Assembly (NCBI RefSeq): GCF_003001815.1
Contig: NZ_PVMZ01000019.1
Span: 1 to 64,000 of the forward strand
Source of the DNA: Actinoplanes italicus
Lineage (GTDB): Bacteria; Actinomycetota; Actinomycetes; Mycobacteriales; Micromonosporaceae
DNA: 64,000 nt
Reading direction: 5' to 3'
Made by a program: the position numbers and the translations under genes. The notes under the pieces were generated by a model that made no database searches, was not told the origin of the DNA, and saw only the letters and a list, made by a program, of their open reading frames with translations. Shown here one piece after another: positions 49,741 to 58,392 of this stretch. The stretch's first letter is position 1, and every line of letters starts with the position of its first letter.

Positions 49741-50532
49741 ATGGCCGGGTTGACCGTTGACGATGTCGTGGTGGCCGAGTGCCCCGACACCCCCGACGTC
49801 GACATCCGGCTGGCCCCGCGCCCGTTCCTGCACCCGGTTCGCACGCTCCGCGGCGTCACCGTCACCGAGGCGTATCCGCAGGACCACCCCTGGCACCTCG
49901 GCGCCTCGGTCACCATGCAGGACGTCGACGGCGTCAACGTGTGGGGCGGCCGCACCTATGTGCGCGACGAGGGTTACGTCTGGCGTGACGACCACGGCCG
50001 GGTGCTGTCCGACGGGCGCACGCCGGTCCCCGGCGGCTACACCGAGAACCTGCGGTGGTGCGACGCCGAGGGCCGCCTCCTGCTGCGCGAACAGCGTTCG
50101 GTCACCGCCGGTCCCGCACCGCACGGTTGGCGGCTCTCCTTCTCGTACGCCCTGAGCACCCCCGCCGAGGCCGAGGTGACGATCGGCAGTCCCGCCACCA
50201 ACGGCCGTACCGGGGGAGCGGGCTACGGCGGCTTCTTCTGGCGGGCGACCCCCGGCCGGGCGGTCGCGTTCACCCCGTCCGGCACCGAACCGCACGGTTC
50301 CACCGACCCGTGGGTGGCGATGACCGTCGACGACGCGTACACGCTGGTCTTCACCGGCCTCTCCGGAGCCGACCGCTGGTTCGCCCGCACGGGTGACTAC
50401 AACGGCGTGTGCGCCGCCCTCGCCTACGAGGACACCCTGACCGTGAAACCCGGCACCCCGTTGACCAGGGACATCACGGTTCTGATCGCCGACGGCCCCC
50501 TCACCCCGGCCCAGGTGGCCGCCACCCTGTAG
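49741..50532 (+). CDS. PmoA-like protein (DUF6807 type), second copy
   Basis: 263 residues starting MAGLTVDDVVVAECPDTPDV with GAGGAGGGG upstream. It shares with 21042-21929 the blocks FLHPVRTLRGVTVTEAYPQDHPWHLGA, NVWGGRTYV, GYGGFFWRATPG and RWFARTGDYNGV, in the same order and spacing. The histidines are conserved. Function not established; both copies sit under LacI-type operators, which ties the family to sugar metabolism. Monocistronic here. Confidence 0.78.
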   Translation: MAGLTVDDVVVAECPDTPDVDIRLAPRPFLHPVRTLRGVTVTEAYPQDHPWHLGASVTMQDVDGVNVWGGRTYVRDEGYVWRDDHGRVLSDGRTPVPGGYTENLRWCDAEGRLLLREQRSVTAGPAPHGWRLSFSYALSTPAEAEVTIGSPATNGRTGGAGYGGFFWRATPGRAVAFTPSGTEPHGSTDPWVAMTVDDAYTLVFTGLSGADRWFARTGDYNGVCAALAYEDTLTVKPGTPLTRDITVLIADGPLTPAQVAATL

Positions 50533-50536
50533 CCGG

Positions 50537-51106
50537 TCAGGGCCGCAGCGGGGCGGAGGGGTGGTCCGGGCCGGTGGTGGTCGCGGTCAGCCGGCCGCCG
50601 ACGAGTGCGGTGAGGACCTCCGGCTCGGTGGCGGCGGGCCCGGCGAAAGCCTCCGGATCGGTCGCGTCGAGCAGGAACACGAAGTGCAGCGCGTTCCGCG
50701 GCGCGTAGTCGACGTCCAGGTAGCCGTCCGCGTCGATGCGCAGGTTCGCCTGCCAGGCTCCCTGACACAGCACGGCGACGAACAGCCCCAGGTGGTCGGC
50801 GTGCAGCAACTCGTCGGCGTGGTCGATCAGGACGGCGAGATCAGCGGTGGCGCTGCCGTGCCCGTGCCGTTCGTGCAGACTGGCCGCGAGTGAGTCCCAG
50901 TTGCCGCTGAAGTAACCCGGCAGGTCGACACCGCGCCGGAAGGCCGCCATCAGGGACCGCTTGTCCAGCAGCTCCCGCCCGTCGAGCCGTGCCACCGCCC
51001 CGCCGCGCTCGCGGAGCCGCTCCGCCTCCGCCGGCACCCACGGATCGTCGGCCCGGGTGAACACCACCCACGGCTCCTGCGGCTGGGTCAGGGTCGGCGC
51101 ATCCAC
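50537..51106 (-). CDS. Barstar family protein
   Basis: 189 residues. The barstar fold is recognisable: ARLDGRELLDKRSLMAAFRRGVDLPGYFSGNWDSLAASLHE, with the typical YFGxNWDSL, and VLIDHADELLHADHLGLFVAVL. Barstar inhibits barnase-type RNases. No RNase gene is visible beside it, so it may be an orphan immunity protein. The C-terminal 55 residues extend beyond the barstar fold. Its stop lies 4 nt from the end of the PmoA-like gene. Confidence 0.82.
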   Translation of the reverse strand: MDAPTLTQPQEPWVVFTRADDPWVPAEAERLRERGGAVARLDGRELLDKRSLMAAFRRGVDLPGYFSGNWDSLAASLHERHGHGSATADLAVLIDHADELLHADHLGLFVAVLCQGAWQANLRIDADGYLDVDYAPRNALHFVFLLDATDPEAFAGPAATEPEVLTALVGGRLTATTTGPDHPSAPLRP

Positions 51107-51137
51107 GCCGATGATCCTCGCACGCTAGCGTTACGCC

Positions 51138-52016
51138 GTGACGAGCGTCGAGGACGTGCTGGGCCGGGACGCCTGGCGTGAGCTGAACGAGACGATGCTG
51201 CCGGAGATCCGCACGATCCGGCGTCACGGGCCGGGCCGGCTGCGGCGGGCGGCGTTGAAGGCACTGGTCCAGCTGGGCGGGGAGAAGGCCCTGGACCCGG
51301 ATGATCTGGCGGTGCTGCGGAGGCTCATCGCGATCAAGCGGCCAGGTGACCGGCCGCATTCGCTGGGCGGCTGCTGGGACCACTGGCTGGCGGTGCGCGG
51401 TGGTGACCGGGAGGGCATCCTGCGGGTGCTCGGACTGGATCGGACGGCGCCTTCCACGTACGCCATGGGTCAGGTTTTGATCGATCACCTGGGTCATGGC
51501 GGCGCCGAGGAGGGGCGGTACTACCGGCACGTGTTCGTCTCTCCCGAGATCAACGGCTGGACCCTGGTGTACGGACCGAGCTGCGACCCTGACCTGCCGC
51601 GCGTCCGGGAGTGGGTGTCCGAGCTGAGCGCCCGCTACGGCGACGCCCAGGCCTACTACTACGGCAGCCGTGGCGACGGTGACTCGTGGCTCATCGGTGT
51701 GCGCGGGGAGATCGTGCGCTGGTGCAGCTCGCTGGAACCGGAGACCGCGACCGGTGAACCGCTGCCGGTCGAGCACCAGGTCATGGCCGAGCTGGAACTG
51801 ACCGGGCGGCCGGAGCACCTGGACGACGAGGACGGCGAGCAGACCGACTTCTTCTTCGAGTGCAACGCGCCGCGGGTGGCGCGGGAGCTCAGCGTCGACG
51901 CGGTGTGGGTCGACTTCCCGAAGGACCCGGTGGTGTCGGGCCGTGCGGTGATCGCCTGGCCGTCCGCCGACGATGACGTCAGCGTGTTCAAGGGCTGTTA
52001 CGGCGTCGACGTCTGA
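51138..52016 (+). CDS. Protein of unknown function
   Basis: 292 residues from GTG 51138, soluble, without a signal peptide. An N-terminal helical part (RRAALKALVQLGGEKALDPDDLAVLRRLI) is followed by a conserved-looking domain: VFVSPEINGWTLVYGPSCDP, RVREWVSELSARYGDAQAYYYGSRGD and SWLIGVRGEIVRWCSS. The C-terminus (ARELSVDAVWVDFPKDP) is acidic. The style is that of toxin/immunity-associated actinobacterial hypotheticals, and barstar is next door, but no family is recognised. Confidence 0.78.
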   Translation: MTSVEDVLGRDAWRELNETMLPEIRTIRRHGPGRLRRAALKALVQLGGEKALDPDDLAVLRRLIAIKRPGDRPHSLGGCWDHWLAVRGGDREGILRVLGLDRTAPSTYAMGQVLIDHLGHGGAEEGRYYRHVFVSPEINGWTLVYGPSCDPDLPRVREWVSELSARYGDAQAYYYGSRGDGDSWLIGVRGEIVRWCSSLEPETATGEPLPVEHQVMAELELTGRPEHLDDEDGEQTDFFFECNAPRVARELSVDAVWVDFPKDPVVSGRAVIAWPSADDDVSVFKGCYGVDV

Positions 52017-52062
52017 TTACCATCAGTTGCAGTTCGCATGCGGTTCGAGGAGGACCTCGGTC

Positions 52063-52659
52063 ATGGCGTTCGTGTTCGCATCCCTCTCCGTCTCGGTCGA
52101 CGGCTTCGTGGCCGGCGACAACCTCACCGCCGAGCGGCCGTTCGGTGACGCCCCGGCCGACCAGCTGCACCGCTGGATGTTCGAGACCCCCGAGGAGAAC
52201 AGCGCGGAGATCGACGCGATCGTCGACGCCGACGCGTTCATCATGGGCCGCAACATGTTCGGCCCGATCCGCGGCCAGTGGGACATGTCCTGGACCGGCT
52301 GGTGGGGCGACGACCCGCCGTACCACAAGCCGGTCTTCGTCCTCACCCACCACGCCCGCGAGGACCTGCCGATGGCCGGGGGCACGACCTTCCACTTCGT
52401 CACCGGCGGCATCCACGAGGCCCTGGACCAGGCGCGCAAGGCCACCGGCGACGGCCGCATCGCGATTGCGGGCGGCGCCGCCACCGTCAACCAGTTCCTG
52501 GCCGCGGGTCTGATCGACGAGCTGAACCTGCAGATCTCCCCGGTCACCGTCGGCTCCGGCCAGCGCCTCTTCGACGGTGTGCCGCCGCTGAATCTGGAGC
52601 AGATCGGCTCCCGTTCCGCGTCGCTGGTCACGCACGTCAGGTACCGGATCGTCCGGTGA
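52063..52659 (+). CDS. Dihydrofolate reductase-like (RibD C-terminal domain) protein
   Basis: 198 residues of the RibD_C/DHFR fold used by NADPH-dependent reductases of unknown substrate. Marks: ASLSVSVDGFVAGDN at the N-terminus, DAFIMGRNMFGPIRGQWD, FHFVTGGIHEALDQARKATGDGRIAIAGGAATVNQFLAAGLIDELNLQISPVTVGSGQRLFDG. ATG 52063 has AGGAGG upstream. Single gene. Confidence 0.92.
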   Translation: MAFVFASLSVSVDGFVAGDNLTAERPFGDAPADQLHRWMFETPEENSAEIDAIVDADAFIMGRNMFGPIRGQWDMSWTGWWGDDPPYHKPVFVLTHHAREDLPMAGGTTFHFVTGGIHEALDQARKATGDGRIAIAGGAATVNQFLAAGLIDELNLQISPVTVGSGQRLFDGVPPLNLEQIGSRSASLVTHVRYRIVR

Positions 52660-52713
52660 CCTGCGCCACCCCGGCACCCACCGGCTTGCCTCGATAGGCG
52701 AAGCTCGACGGCT

Positions 52714-54159
52714 GTGACGTTCCTCCGCTGGCTGGGTTTCGCCGGATCTCTGATGCTCGCCGGGGCCGGCTGGCTCGGTGGGGCGCTGCCCGGCGCCGAC
52801 CTGGCCACGGATCCGGTGAAGGTCGCCCGCAGCGAGTTCGGGCCGATCATTCTCGGACTCTGGGTCGTCGGGACGGCGATTCAGGCGTGGGCCTGGTGGT
52901 CGGGCCGGGACCGGGTGCCGACGCTGCGGTGGGCGGCCTGGACGGCGGTGCTGTGGCTGCTGCCGTTCCTGTTCGTGCCGCCGATGGGCAGCCGGGACGT
53001 GTACTCGTACGCCTGCCAGGGTGAGATGTTCCTGCACGGCATCGACCCGTACTCGTACGGGATCAACGCCCTGCCCTGCACTTGGCTGGGGATGGTCTCC
53101 GAGATCTGGCGCGACAGCGTCACCCCGTACGGCCCGTTGTTCCTGGTCATCGCCGGTGCCGCGGTGAAGCTGGGCGGTTCGCTGACCGGGATCGTCGTGA
53201 TGTTCCGGCTGGTCACGCTGGCCGCCGTCGTCGCGGTCGCGGCCTGCCTGCCGGCGCTGGCGCGCCGCTGCGGCATCGAACCGCGGCGGGCTGTCTGGGT
53301 GGCGCTCGCCGGGCCGCTCGTCGGGGCACATCTGCTGGCCGCGCCCCACAACGATGCGGTCATGATCGGGTTGCTGGTGGCCGGTCTCTTCCTTGTCGTA
53401 CGGGGAGACGCGCGCCCATTGCCGCTGCTGACGGGCGGCGCGCTGCTGGGACTCGCGGTGGCGGTGAAGGCGACCGCCGTCGTGGTCGTCCCGTTCGCTG
53501 TCCTGATCGCGGCCCGCCCCGCGGCCAATGCCGCGTCGAGGCTGGTCGCCGGCCTGCGCGCGCTGCCCCGGCCGGCGCTGCTGGTCGGCGGCTCCTCCGT
53601 GGCGGCGCTGGCCGGTGTCACGCTCGCGAGCGGGCTGGGCTTCGGGTGGATCCCGGCGATGAAGGGCAGCGCGTCGGTCATCCAGTTCACGTCACCGCCG
53701 ACCGCTGCCGGGATGACGCTCACCTACGCCGGCCAGCTGGTGCATCCCGGCTTCGACGCCGTACCGGCGGTGCGTGCGCTGGCCCTCGTGACGCTCGGCG
53801 CCGTACTCCTCATGCTGTTGATCGGAACCCTTCGCGCCGACGACCGTGAGAAGACCGCCTTGCGGGGCGCCGCCGTGGCGATGGCCGCCGTGGTCCTGCT
53901 GTCGCCCGTATTCCACCCCTGGTACGTGTTCTGGCCGCTCACGCTGCTCGCCGCGACGACGCTGCGCACCCAGGCCTTCATGCTGATCGCGATCGTCTCG
54001 GCGTTCTCCGTCCTGCCGGACGGCGGCGGACTGCCCAGGTTCGTCAAGTTTCCCGGCGCGCCGTTGATGACGGTCCTGCTGGTAGTGCTGGTGGTCCGGT
54101 TTATCAGGCGGCGCACAGCCTCGGCACAACCGGATCCTCAGGAGGCGGCCTTTCCTTGA
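52714..54159 (+). CDS. Polyprenol-phosphate-mannose-dependent mannosyltransferase (MptB-like, GT-C)
   Basis: 481 residues with about 12 membrane helices. The first extracytoplasmic loop carries the GT-C marker MGSRDVYSYACQGEMFLHGIDPYSYG, whose acidic residues act in catalysis, then SVTPYGPLFLVIAGAAVK. This is the pattern of actinobacterial MptA/MptB alpha-mannosyltransferases that build lipomannan from a lipid-linked mannose donor. GTG 52714 start. Acts on the outer face of the membrane. The following CotH-type gene may be linked functionally; they are 35 nt apart. Confidence 0.82.
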   Translation: MTFLRWLGFAGSLMLAGAGWLGGALPGADLATDPVKVARSEFGPIILGLWVVGTAIQAWAWWSGRDRVPTLRWAAWTAVLWLLPFLFVPPMGSRDVYSYACQGEMFLHGIDPYSYGINALPCTWLGMVSEIWRDSVTPYGPLFLVIAGAAVKLGGSLTGIVVMFRLVTLAAVVAVAACLPALARRCGIEPRRAVWVALAGPLVGAHLLAAPHNDAVMIGLLVAGLFLVVRGDARPLPLLTGGALLGLAVAVKATAVVVVPFAVLIAARPAANAASRLVAGLRALPRPALLVGGSSVAALAGVTLASGLGFGWIPAMKGSASVIQFTSPPTAAGMTLTYAGQLVHPGFDAVPAVRALALVTLGAVLLMLLIGTLRADDREKTALRGAAVAMAAVVLLSPVFHPWYVFWPLTLLAATTLRTQAFMLIAIVSAFSVLPDGGGLPRFVKFPGAPLMTVLLVVLVVRFIRRRTASAQPDPQEAAFP

Positions 54160-54194
54160 GTCGTCCCGCTCCGTGACGCTCAAGGATGGCCCGC

Positions 54195-55475
54195 ATGCCC
54201 GCTGTCTCCATGTCCCGCCGATCCTTCGGGGCGGCCCTGCTCGGGGTGGTCGGCCTGGCCGTCGTCGGGGGCTGCTCGAAATTGCCCGCCGCATCGGCGG
54301 GAAGCGGCATTTTCGATGACGGCCTGGTCCACGACATCGACCTGGCGTTCGAGCGGGCCGACTACGACGCGATGATCGACGCCTACCTGAACGACCAGGA
54401 CAAGACCTGGATCGAGGCGACCGTCACGATCGACGGGACGACGTTCGAGAAGGCCGGGCTGCGGCTCAAGGGAAACTCGACGCTGCGAGGACTCGACCAG
54501 ACGGGAGCGGCCGGGCCGGGCGGCAGCATCTCGTCCGGCAACCCCCAAGACCTTCCCTGGCTGGTACGTCTCGACAAGTACACCGAGGGGCAGCAGCTCG
54601 GCGGATACAGCGAGTTCGTGGTCCGCTCCAACAACACCGACAGCGCACTCAACGAGGCGGTCGCCCTCGAACTGCTCGGACTTGCCGGGCTCGCCACCCA
54701 GAAGTCGGTCTCCACCCGGCTCAGCGTCAACGGCGGCACCGAGGCGCTGCGGCTCATCGTGGAGAACCCGGGCGACAAATGGGACGCCGACAACTTCCCG
54801 TCCGCGGGAATCCTTTACAAGGCGGAGAGCGGCGGCGACTACAGCTACCGCGGTGACGACGCCGAGGCCTACAAGGATGTCTTCGACCAGGAGACCGATA
54901 CCGATAACGCGAACGTCGCGCCGCTCGCCGCCTTCCTCAAGTTCATCAACCAGTCCGACGACGCCACGTTCGGTGCTGATCTCGGTAGACATCTGGACGT
55001 GGCCGCGTTCGCGACCTACCTGGCGTTCCAGGAGCTGGTCAAGAACTCCGACGACATCGACGGGCCGGGCAACAACTCGTACCTGCGCTACACGACCGAG
55101 AAGGATCAGTTCACCGTCGTCGCCTGGGATCACAACCTGACCTTCGGCGCCATGGGCGGCGGTCGCGGCGGTTTGAAGAACGGCGGCGGTGCTCCCCGCG
55201 AGGGCGGCGGCGGTGCTCCCCGCGAGGGCGGCGGCGGTGCCGGCCGGATGGGCGCGCGCAGCAACATCCTGGTCACCCGCTTCAGTGCGAACAAGACCTT
55301 CAAGGAGTCGTACGACGAAGCGCTCACCGGCCTCAGGACCTCGCTCTACACCAGCGGCAAGGCGGCCGAGATCCTCCAGAGCAGGGCGGCCGTACTTATC
55401 GCCGAGGCGAGCGACCTGATCAGCGCCGAGACCGTCACCAGTGAGTCCGCAACGATCAAGGGCTACTTCGCCTGA
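54195..55475 (+). CDS. CotH-like lipoprotein (CotH protein-kinase fold), Tat-exported
   Basis: 426 residues. The signal has SRRSFG (twin-arginine) and GGC (Cys27), so a Tat-exported lipoprotein. The CotH core is visible: AGLRLKGNSTLRGLDQ, LPWLVRLDKY, VALELLGLAG, LYKAESGGDYSYRG and the catalytic-type VVAWDHNLTFGAMGGG. CotH proteins are atypical secreted protein kinases of spore coats. A glycine-rich 24-bp repeat insert (GGAPREGG) follows the DHN motif. ATG 54195 has AAGGA 8 nt upstream; ATG 54186 is the alternative. Confidence 0.83.
   Translation: MPAVSMSRRSFGAALLGVVGLAVVGGCSKLPAASAGSGIFDDGLVHDIDLAFERADYDAMIDAYLNDQDKTWIEATVTIDGTTFEKAGLRLKGNSTLRGLDQTGAAGPGGSISSGNPQDLPWLVRLDKYTEGQQLGGYSEFVVRSNNTDSALNEAVALELLGLAGLATQKSVSTRLSVNGGTEALRLIVENPGDKWDADNFPSAGILYKAESGGDYSYRGDDAEAYKDVFDQETDTDNANVAPLAAFLKFINQSDDATFGADLGRHLDVAAFATYLAFQELVKNSDDIDGPGNNSYLRYTTEKDQFTVVAWDHNLTFGAMGGGRGGLKNGGGAPREGGGGAPREGGGGAGRMGARSNILVTRFSANKTFKESYDEALTGLRTSLYTSGKAAEILQSRAAVLIAEASDLISAETVTSESATIKGYFA
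55186..55245 (+). repeat. 24-bp tandem repeat inside the CotH-like gene
   Basis: GGTGCTCCCCGCGAGGGCGG units start at 55186 and 55210, with a diverged third at 55234. In-frame, encoding Gly-Ala-Pro-Arg-Glu-Gly loops after the DHN motif. Confidence 0.85.
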
Positions 55476-55616
55476 CCGGACGCTCATCGGCGTTCATTTC
55501 GGCACGGACATCGTCCGGTTCCGTGCCCGCTCGGCCGTCCGCGGCCGGGGCTTCGCAGTCCAGCGGTTCGGAATTGGCCGGTGGAGGCGCGGCGGTGACG
55601 TCGTAGCGTCGGCGAT

Positions 55617-56489
55617 GTGACCGTGGGATTCGTGGGGCTCGGCGTCATGGGCCAGCCGATGGCCCTCAACCTGGCCCGTGCCGGAACCGACCTGATCGTG
55701 TGGAACCGCAGCCCGCACCGGGCCGAGCCGCTGCGCGCCGCCGGAGCGACGGTGGCCGCCGACCCCGCCGAGGTGTTCGCCGCGGCGGAGACCGTCATCC
55801 TCATGCTGGCCAACGACCGGGTCATCGACGAGGTGCTGCGGCGGGGGAGCGGCGAGTTCGCGAAGCTGACCGGCGGGCGGACGATCGTGCACATGGGCAC
55901 CACCGCGCCGGCGTACTCGGCAGGTCTCGCCGCTGACGTGGCCGGTGCCGGGGGGACGTACGTCGAAGCCCCCGTCTCCGGCTCACGCGGCCCGGCCGAG
56001 ACCGCAGACCTGGTCGTGATGATCGCCGGCGGTGATCCGGGCGTGGAGGCTGTGCTGCGCCCGATGTGCCGGGAGATCGTGCGTTGCGGCGAGGTGCCCG
56101 GGGCGCTCCTGATGAAGCTGGCCGTCAACACGTTCCTGATCAGCATGGTCACCGGGCTGGCCGAGTCGTTCCACTTCGCCCGGCAGCACGGACTCGATCT
56201 CGCGACGTTGAGCGCTGCCCTGGACGCCGGCCCGATGGCGAGCGCGGTCTCCCGGATCAAGGGGCACAAGCTGCGGGACCGGGACTTCGAGGTGCAGGCG
56301 GCGATCCGGGACGTGCTGTACAACAGCGAGCTCGTCGTGGACGCGGCCCGGCAGGCGGGGATCGTGTCGCCGTTGCTGGATCTGTGCCGGGACCTGTACG
56401 CGGAGACGAATGGCGCCGGCTACGGGGTGGAGGACATGGCCGCGGTGGTGCGGGCCTTGGAGTCCCGGACAGAACGTTCTATCCGCTGA
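55617..56489 (+). CDS. NAD(P)-dependent beta-hydroxyacid dehydrogenase (6PGDH/3-HIBADH family)
   Basis: 290 residues: Rossmann start TVGFVGLGVMGQPMALNLARAG, the substrate motif YVEAPVSGSRGPAETADLVVMIAGG and the catalytic-lysine region GALLMKLAVNTFLISMVTGLAES. Full family length. Possible substrates: 3-hydroxyisobutyrate, tartronate semialdehyde or glyoxylate. GTG start. The last residues ESRTERSIR are encoded inside the first unit of a 62-bp repeat, so the natural C-terminus may have been replaced. Confidence 0.93.
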   Translation: MTVGFVGLGVMGQPMALNLARAGTDLIVWNRSPHRAEPLRAAGATVAADPAEVFAAAETVILMLANDRVIDEVLRRGSGEFAKLTGGRTIVHMGTTAPAYSAGLAADVAGAGGTYVEAPVSGSRGPAETADLVVMIAGGDPGVEAVLRPMCREIVRCGEVPGALLMKLAVNTFLISMVTGLAESFHFARQHGLDLATLSAALDAGPMASAVSRIKGHKLRDRDFEVQAAIRDVLYNSELVVDAARQAGIVSPLLDLCRDLYAETNGAGYGVEDMAAVVRALESRTERSIR

Positions 56490-56614
56490 GGGTGGCGGGC
56501 GTGGGGGTGGTCGGTGTGTCAGATACCCGGACAGAACGTTCTATCCGCTGAGGGTGGCGGGCGTCGGGGTGGTCGGTGTGTCGGATACCCGGACAGAACG
56601 TTCTATCCGCTGGC
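56465..56614. repeat. 62-bp direct repeat, about 2.4 copies, across two convergent gene ends
   Basis: CCCGGACAGAACGTTCTATC recurs at 56465, 56527 and 56589 (period 62). Each unit holds the palindrome AGAACGTTCT and near-symmetric flanks GGAC/ATCC. The first unit contains the dehydrogenase stop; the transporter gene's C-terminus spans the rest. Confidence 0.9.
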
Positions 56615-57449
56615 CCCAGTAGACGCCGGTCAGGACCAGTCCGATCCCGGCGAGCGCGATCCCCGTCAGGTGGTCGCCGCCGAGACCGACTCCGATCAGT
56701 ACGGCCCACACCGGCTCGGTGCCGAGCAGCAGACTGGCCCGGGCAGGGGAGGTCCGGCGGATGGCCCACAGCTGCACCACGAAAGCGAAGACACTGCAGC
56801 CCAGCGCCAGGTACAGGATGCCCAGCCACTCGCCGGTCCCGAATCCACCGGTCGTCAAGGGCCACGCGGCCACGGTGAAGACGACCGCGCCGACGACGGT
56901 CTGCAATGTGGTCAGTGTGACCGTGTCGTACGACGGCCGGCTGAGCCGCGCCGACAGGTTGACGTGCCCGGCACGAACCACGGCGGCGGCCAGCATCAGC
57001 GCGTCACCGGCCGACGGCGTACGCAGGCCCGGGCCCGCCACCAGCAGGATCACACCCACGGTGGCCGTCGCGGCGGCCAGGAAGAACCGGGGTGGCAGCC
57101 CGCCCTGCATCAACGGCGTGAGCAGGATCGTCAGGCTGATCAGCACACCGGCGTTGGTGGCACTGGTCAGCGACACCCCGTACGTCTCCAGAACCAGGAT
57201 CGAAGCCTGCGTGACGCCGAGCAGCACACCGACGCCCAGCTCGCCTCGCTGCACCCGCCGTTTCAGCATCAGCGGCAGCATGGCGAACATCGAAACCAGA
57301 TAACGGAGCGCCAGTACGGTGAGCACGCCACCCGCGACCACCAGCGTCTGGGCAGCCAGGTAGCTGCTGCCCCAGATGATCGCCACGGCCAGCAGAAGCA
57401 GGTCTCCAGTCACATCGAGAAGCCTGCGGCCCGTCGATACGGTAGACAA
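56541..57449 (-). CDS. EamA/DMT superfamily transporter
   Basis: 302 residues, ten predicted helices in two EamA repeats: LLLLAVAIIWGSSYLAAQTLVVAGG and, in the second half, VRAGHVNLSARLSRPSY with PARASLLLGTEPVWAVLIGVGLGGDHLTG. Exporter of amino acids or related metabolites. Starts at TTG 57449 (weak Shine-Dalgarno); GTG 57413 is an alternative. Its last 25 residues (RSVRVSDTPTTPTPATLSG) are coded by the 62-bp repeat. Divergent from a LysR gene that probably regulates it. Confidence 0.88.
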   Translation of the reverse strand: MSTVSTGRRLLDVTGDLLLLAVAIIWGSSYLAAQTLVVAGGVLTVLALRYLVSMFAMLPLMLKRRVQRGELGVGVLLGVTQASILVLETYGVSLTSATNAGVLISLTILLTPLMQGGLPPRFFLAAATATVGVILLVAGPGLRTPSAGDALMLAAAVVRAGHVNLSARLSRPSYDTVTLTTLQTVVGAVVFTVAAWPLTTGGFGTGEWLGILYLALGCSVFAFVVQLWAIRRTSPARASLLLGTEPVWAVLIGVGLGGDHLTGIALAGIGLVLTGVYWGQRIERSVRVSDTPTTPTPATLSG

Positions 57450-57486
57450 GAGGCCAACTGATGAACCGACGATGTAGTGGAGCCTT

Positions 57487-58392
57487 GTGGATCCGCATCA
57501 CCTGAGGCTGTTGCGCGAACTCGGCGAACGGGGAAGCGTCGCCGCCGTCGCCCGCGCGATGCACATCACCCCGTCAGCAGTCTCCCAGCAGCTCAACACG
57601 CTGCAGCGATCGGCGCGGGTGCCGCTCACCGAACGTCACGGCCGACGGCTCGTGCTCACTCCCGCCGGCCGGGCCCTCGCGGCCGCCGCGGTCGAGGTGA
57701 TGGCCGCCCTGGACCGGGCCGCCCGCGCCGTCGGCGACCACCTCGACGCGCCGGACACGCCGGTCAGCCTGGCGGCGTTCCACAGTGCCGGGCTGACCTG
57801 GTTCGCGCCCCTGATACAGCGGCTCTCCGAATCCGGCGGCCCACCCGTGCGCTGCAGCGACGAGGACGTGGCCCACGCCGACTTCCCGGCCCTCGTCGGT
57901 GATCACGATCTGGTGCTGGCACACCGCCTGGCGCACAGCCCGCCCTGGCCCGCCGACCGGCTCGCCGTCATCGAGTTGATCGCCGAGCCGCTGTACGTGG
58001 CGATGTCGGCCGGACATCCACTGGCCGCGAACCCCCGGCTGACCGCGGCCGAGGCCGGTGCCTGGCCCTGGATCAGTGTCCACGCGGGGTTCCCGCTGGA
58101 AGGGGTGCTGGCCGCCATCGCCGCGTCGGCCGGGCACCCGTTGGAGATCCGGCACCGGATCAACGACTTCACGGTCGCCGCGTCGGTCGTCGCCGCGGGC
58201 GAGGTGCTCGCGCTGCTGCCCGGCCTCACCACGGTCCCGGACCCACGCCTGGTGCTGCGGCCACTCGCGGACCTCCCGGCCACCCGGCACATCGACGTCC
58301 TGGCCCGCCCGGAAGCCCTGCACCGAGCCGCCGTCCGTACCGTTGTCGAAACCCTCCGATCCATCGTCACGCCCCCCGACCGTCACTCGTGA
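57487..58392 (+). CDS. LysR family transcriptional regulator
   Basis: 301 residues: HTH HHLRLLRELGERGSVAAVARAMHITPSAVSQQLNTLQRS, then the two-lobed substrate domain. GTG start. It is divergent from the EamA transporter with only 37 nt between starts, the standard LysR/exporter pairing (as in LysE-type systems). Confidence 0.92.
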   Translation: MDPHHLRLLRELGERGSVAAVARAMHITPSAVSQQLNTLQRSARVPLTERHGRRLVLTPAGRALAAAAVEVMAALDRAARAVGDHLDAPDTPVSLAAFHSAGLTWFAPLIQRLSESGGPPVRCSDEDVAHADFPALVGDHDLVLAHRLAHSPPWPADRLAVIELIAEPLYVAMSAGHPLAANPRLTAAEAGAWPWISVHAGFPLEGVLAAIAASAGHPLEIRHRINDFTVAASVVAAGEVLALLPGLTTVPDPRLVLRPLADLPATRHIDVLARPEALHRAAVRTVVETLRSIVTPPDRHS

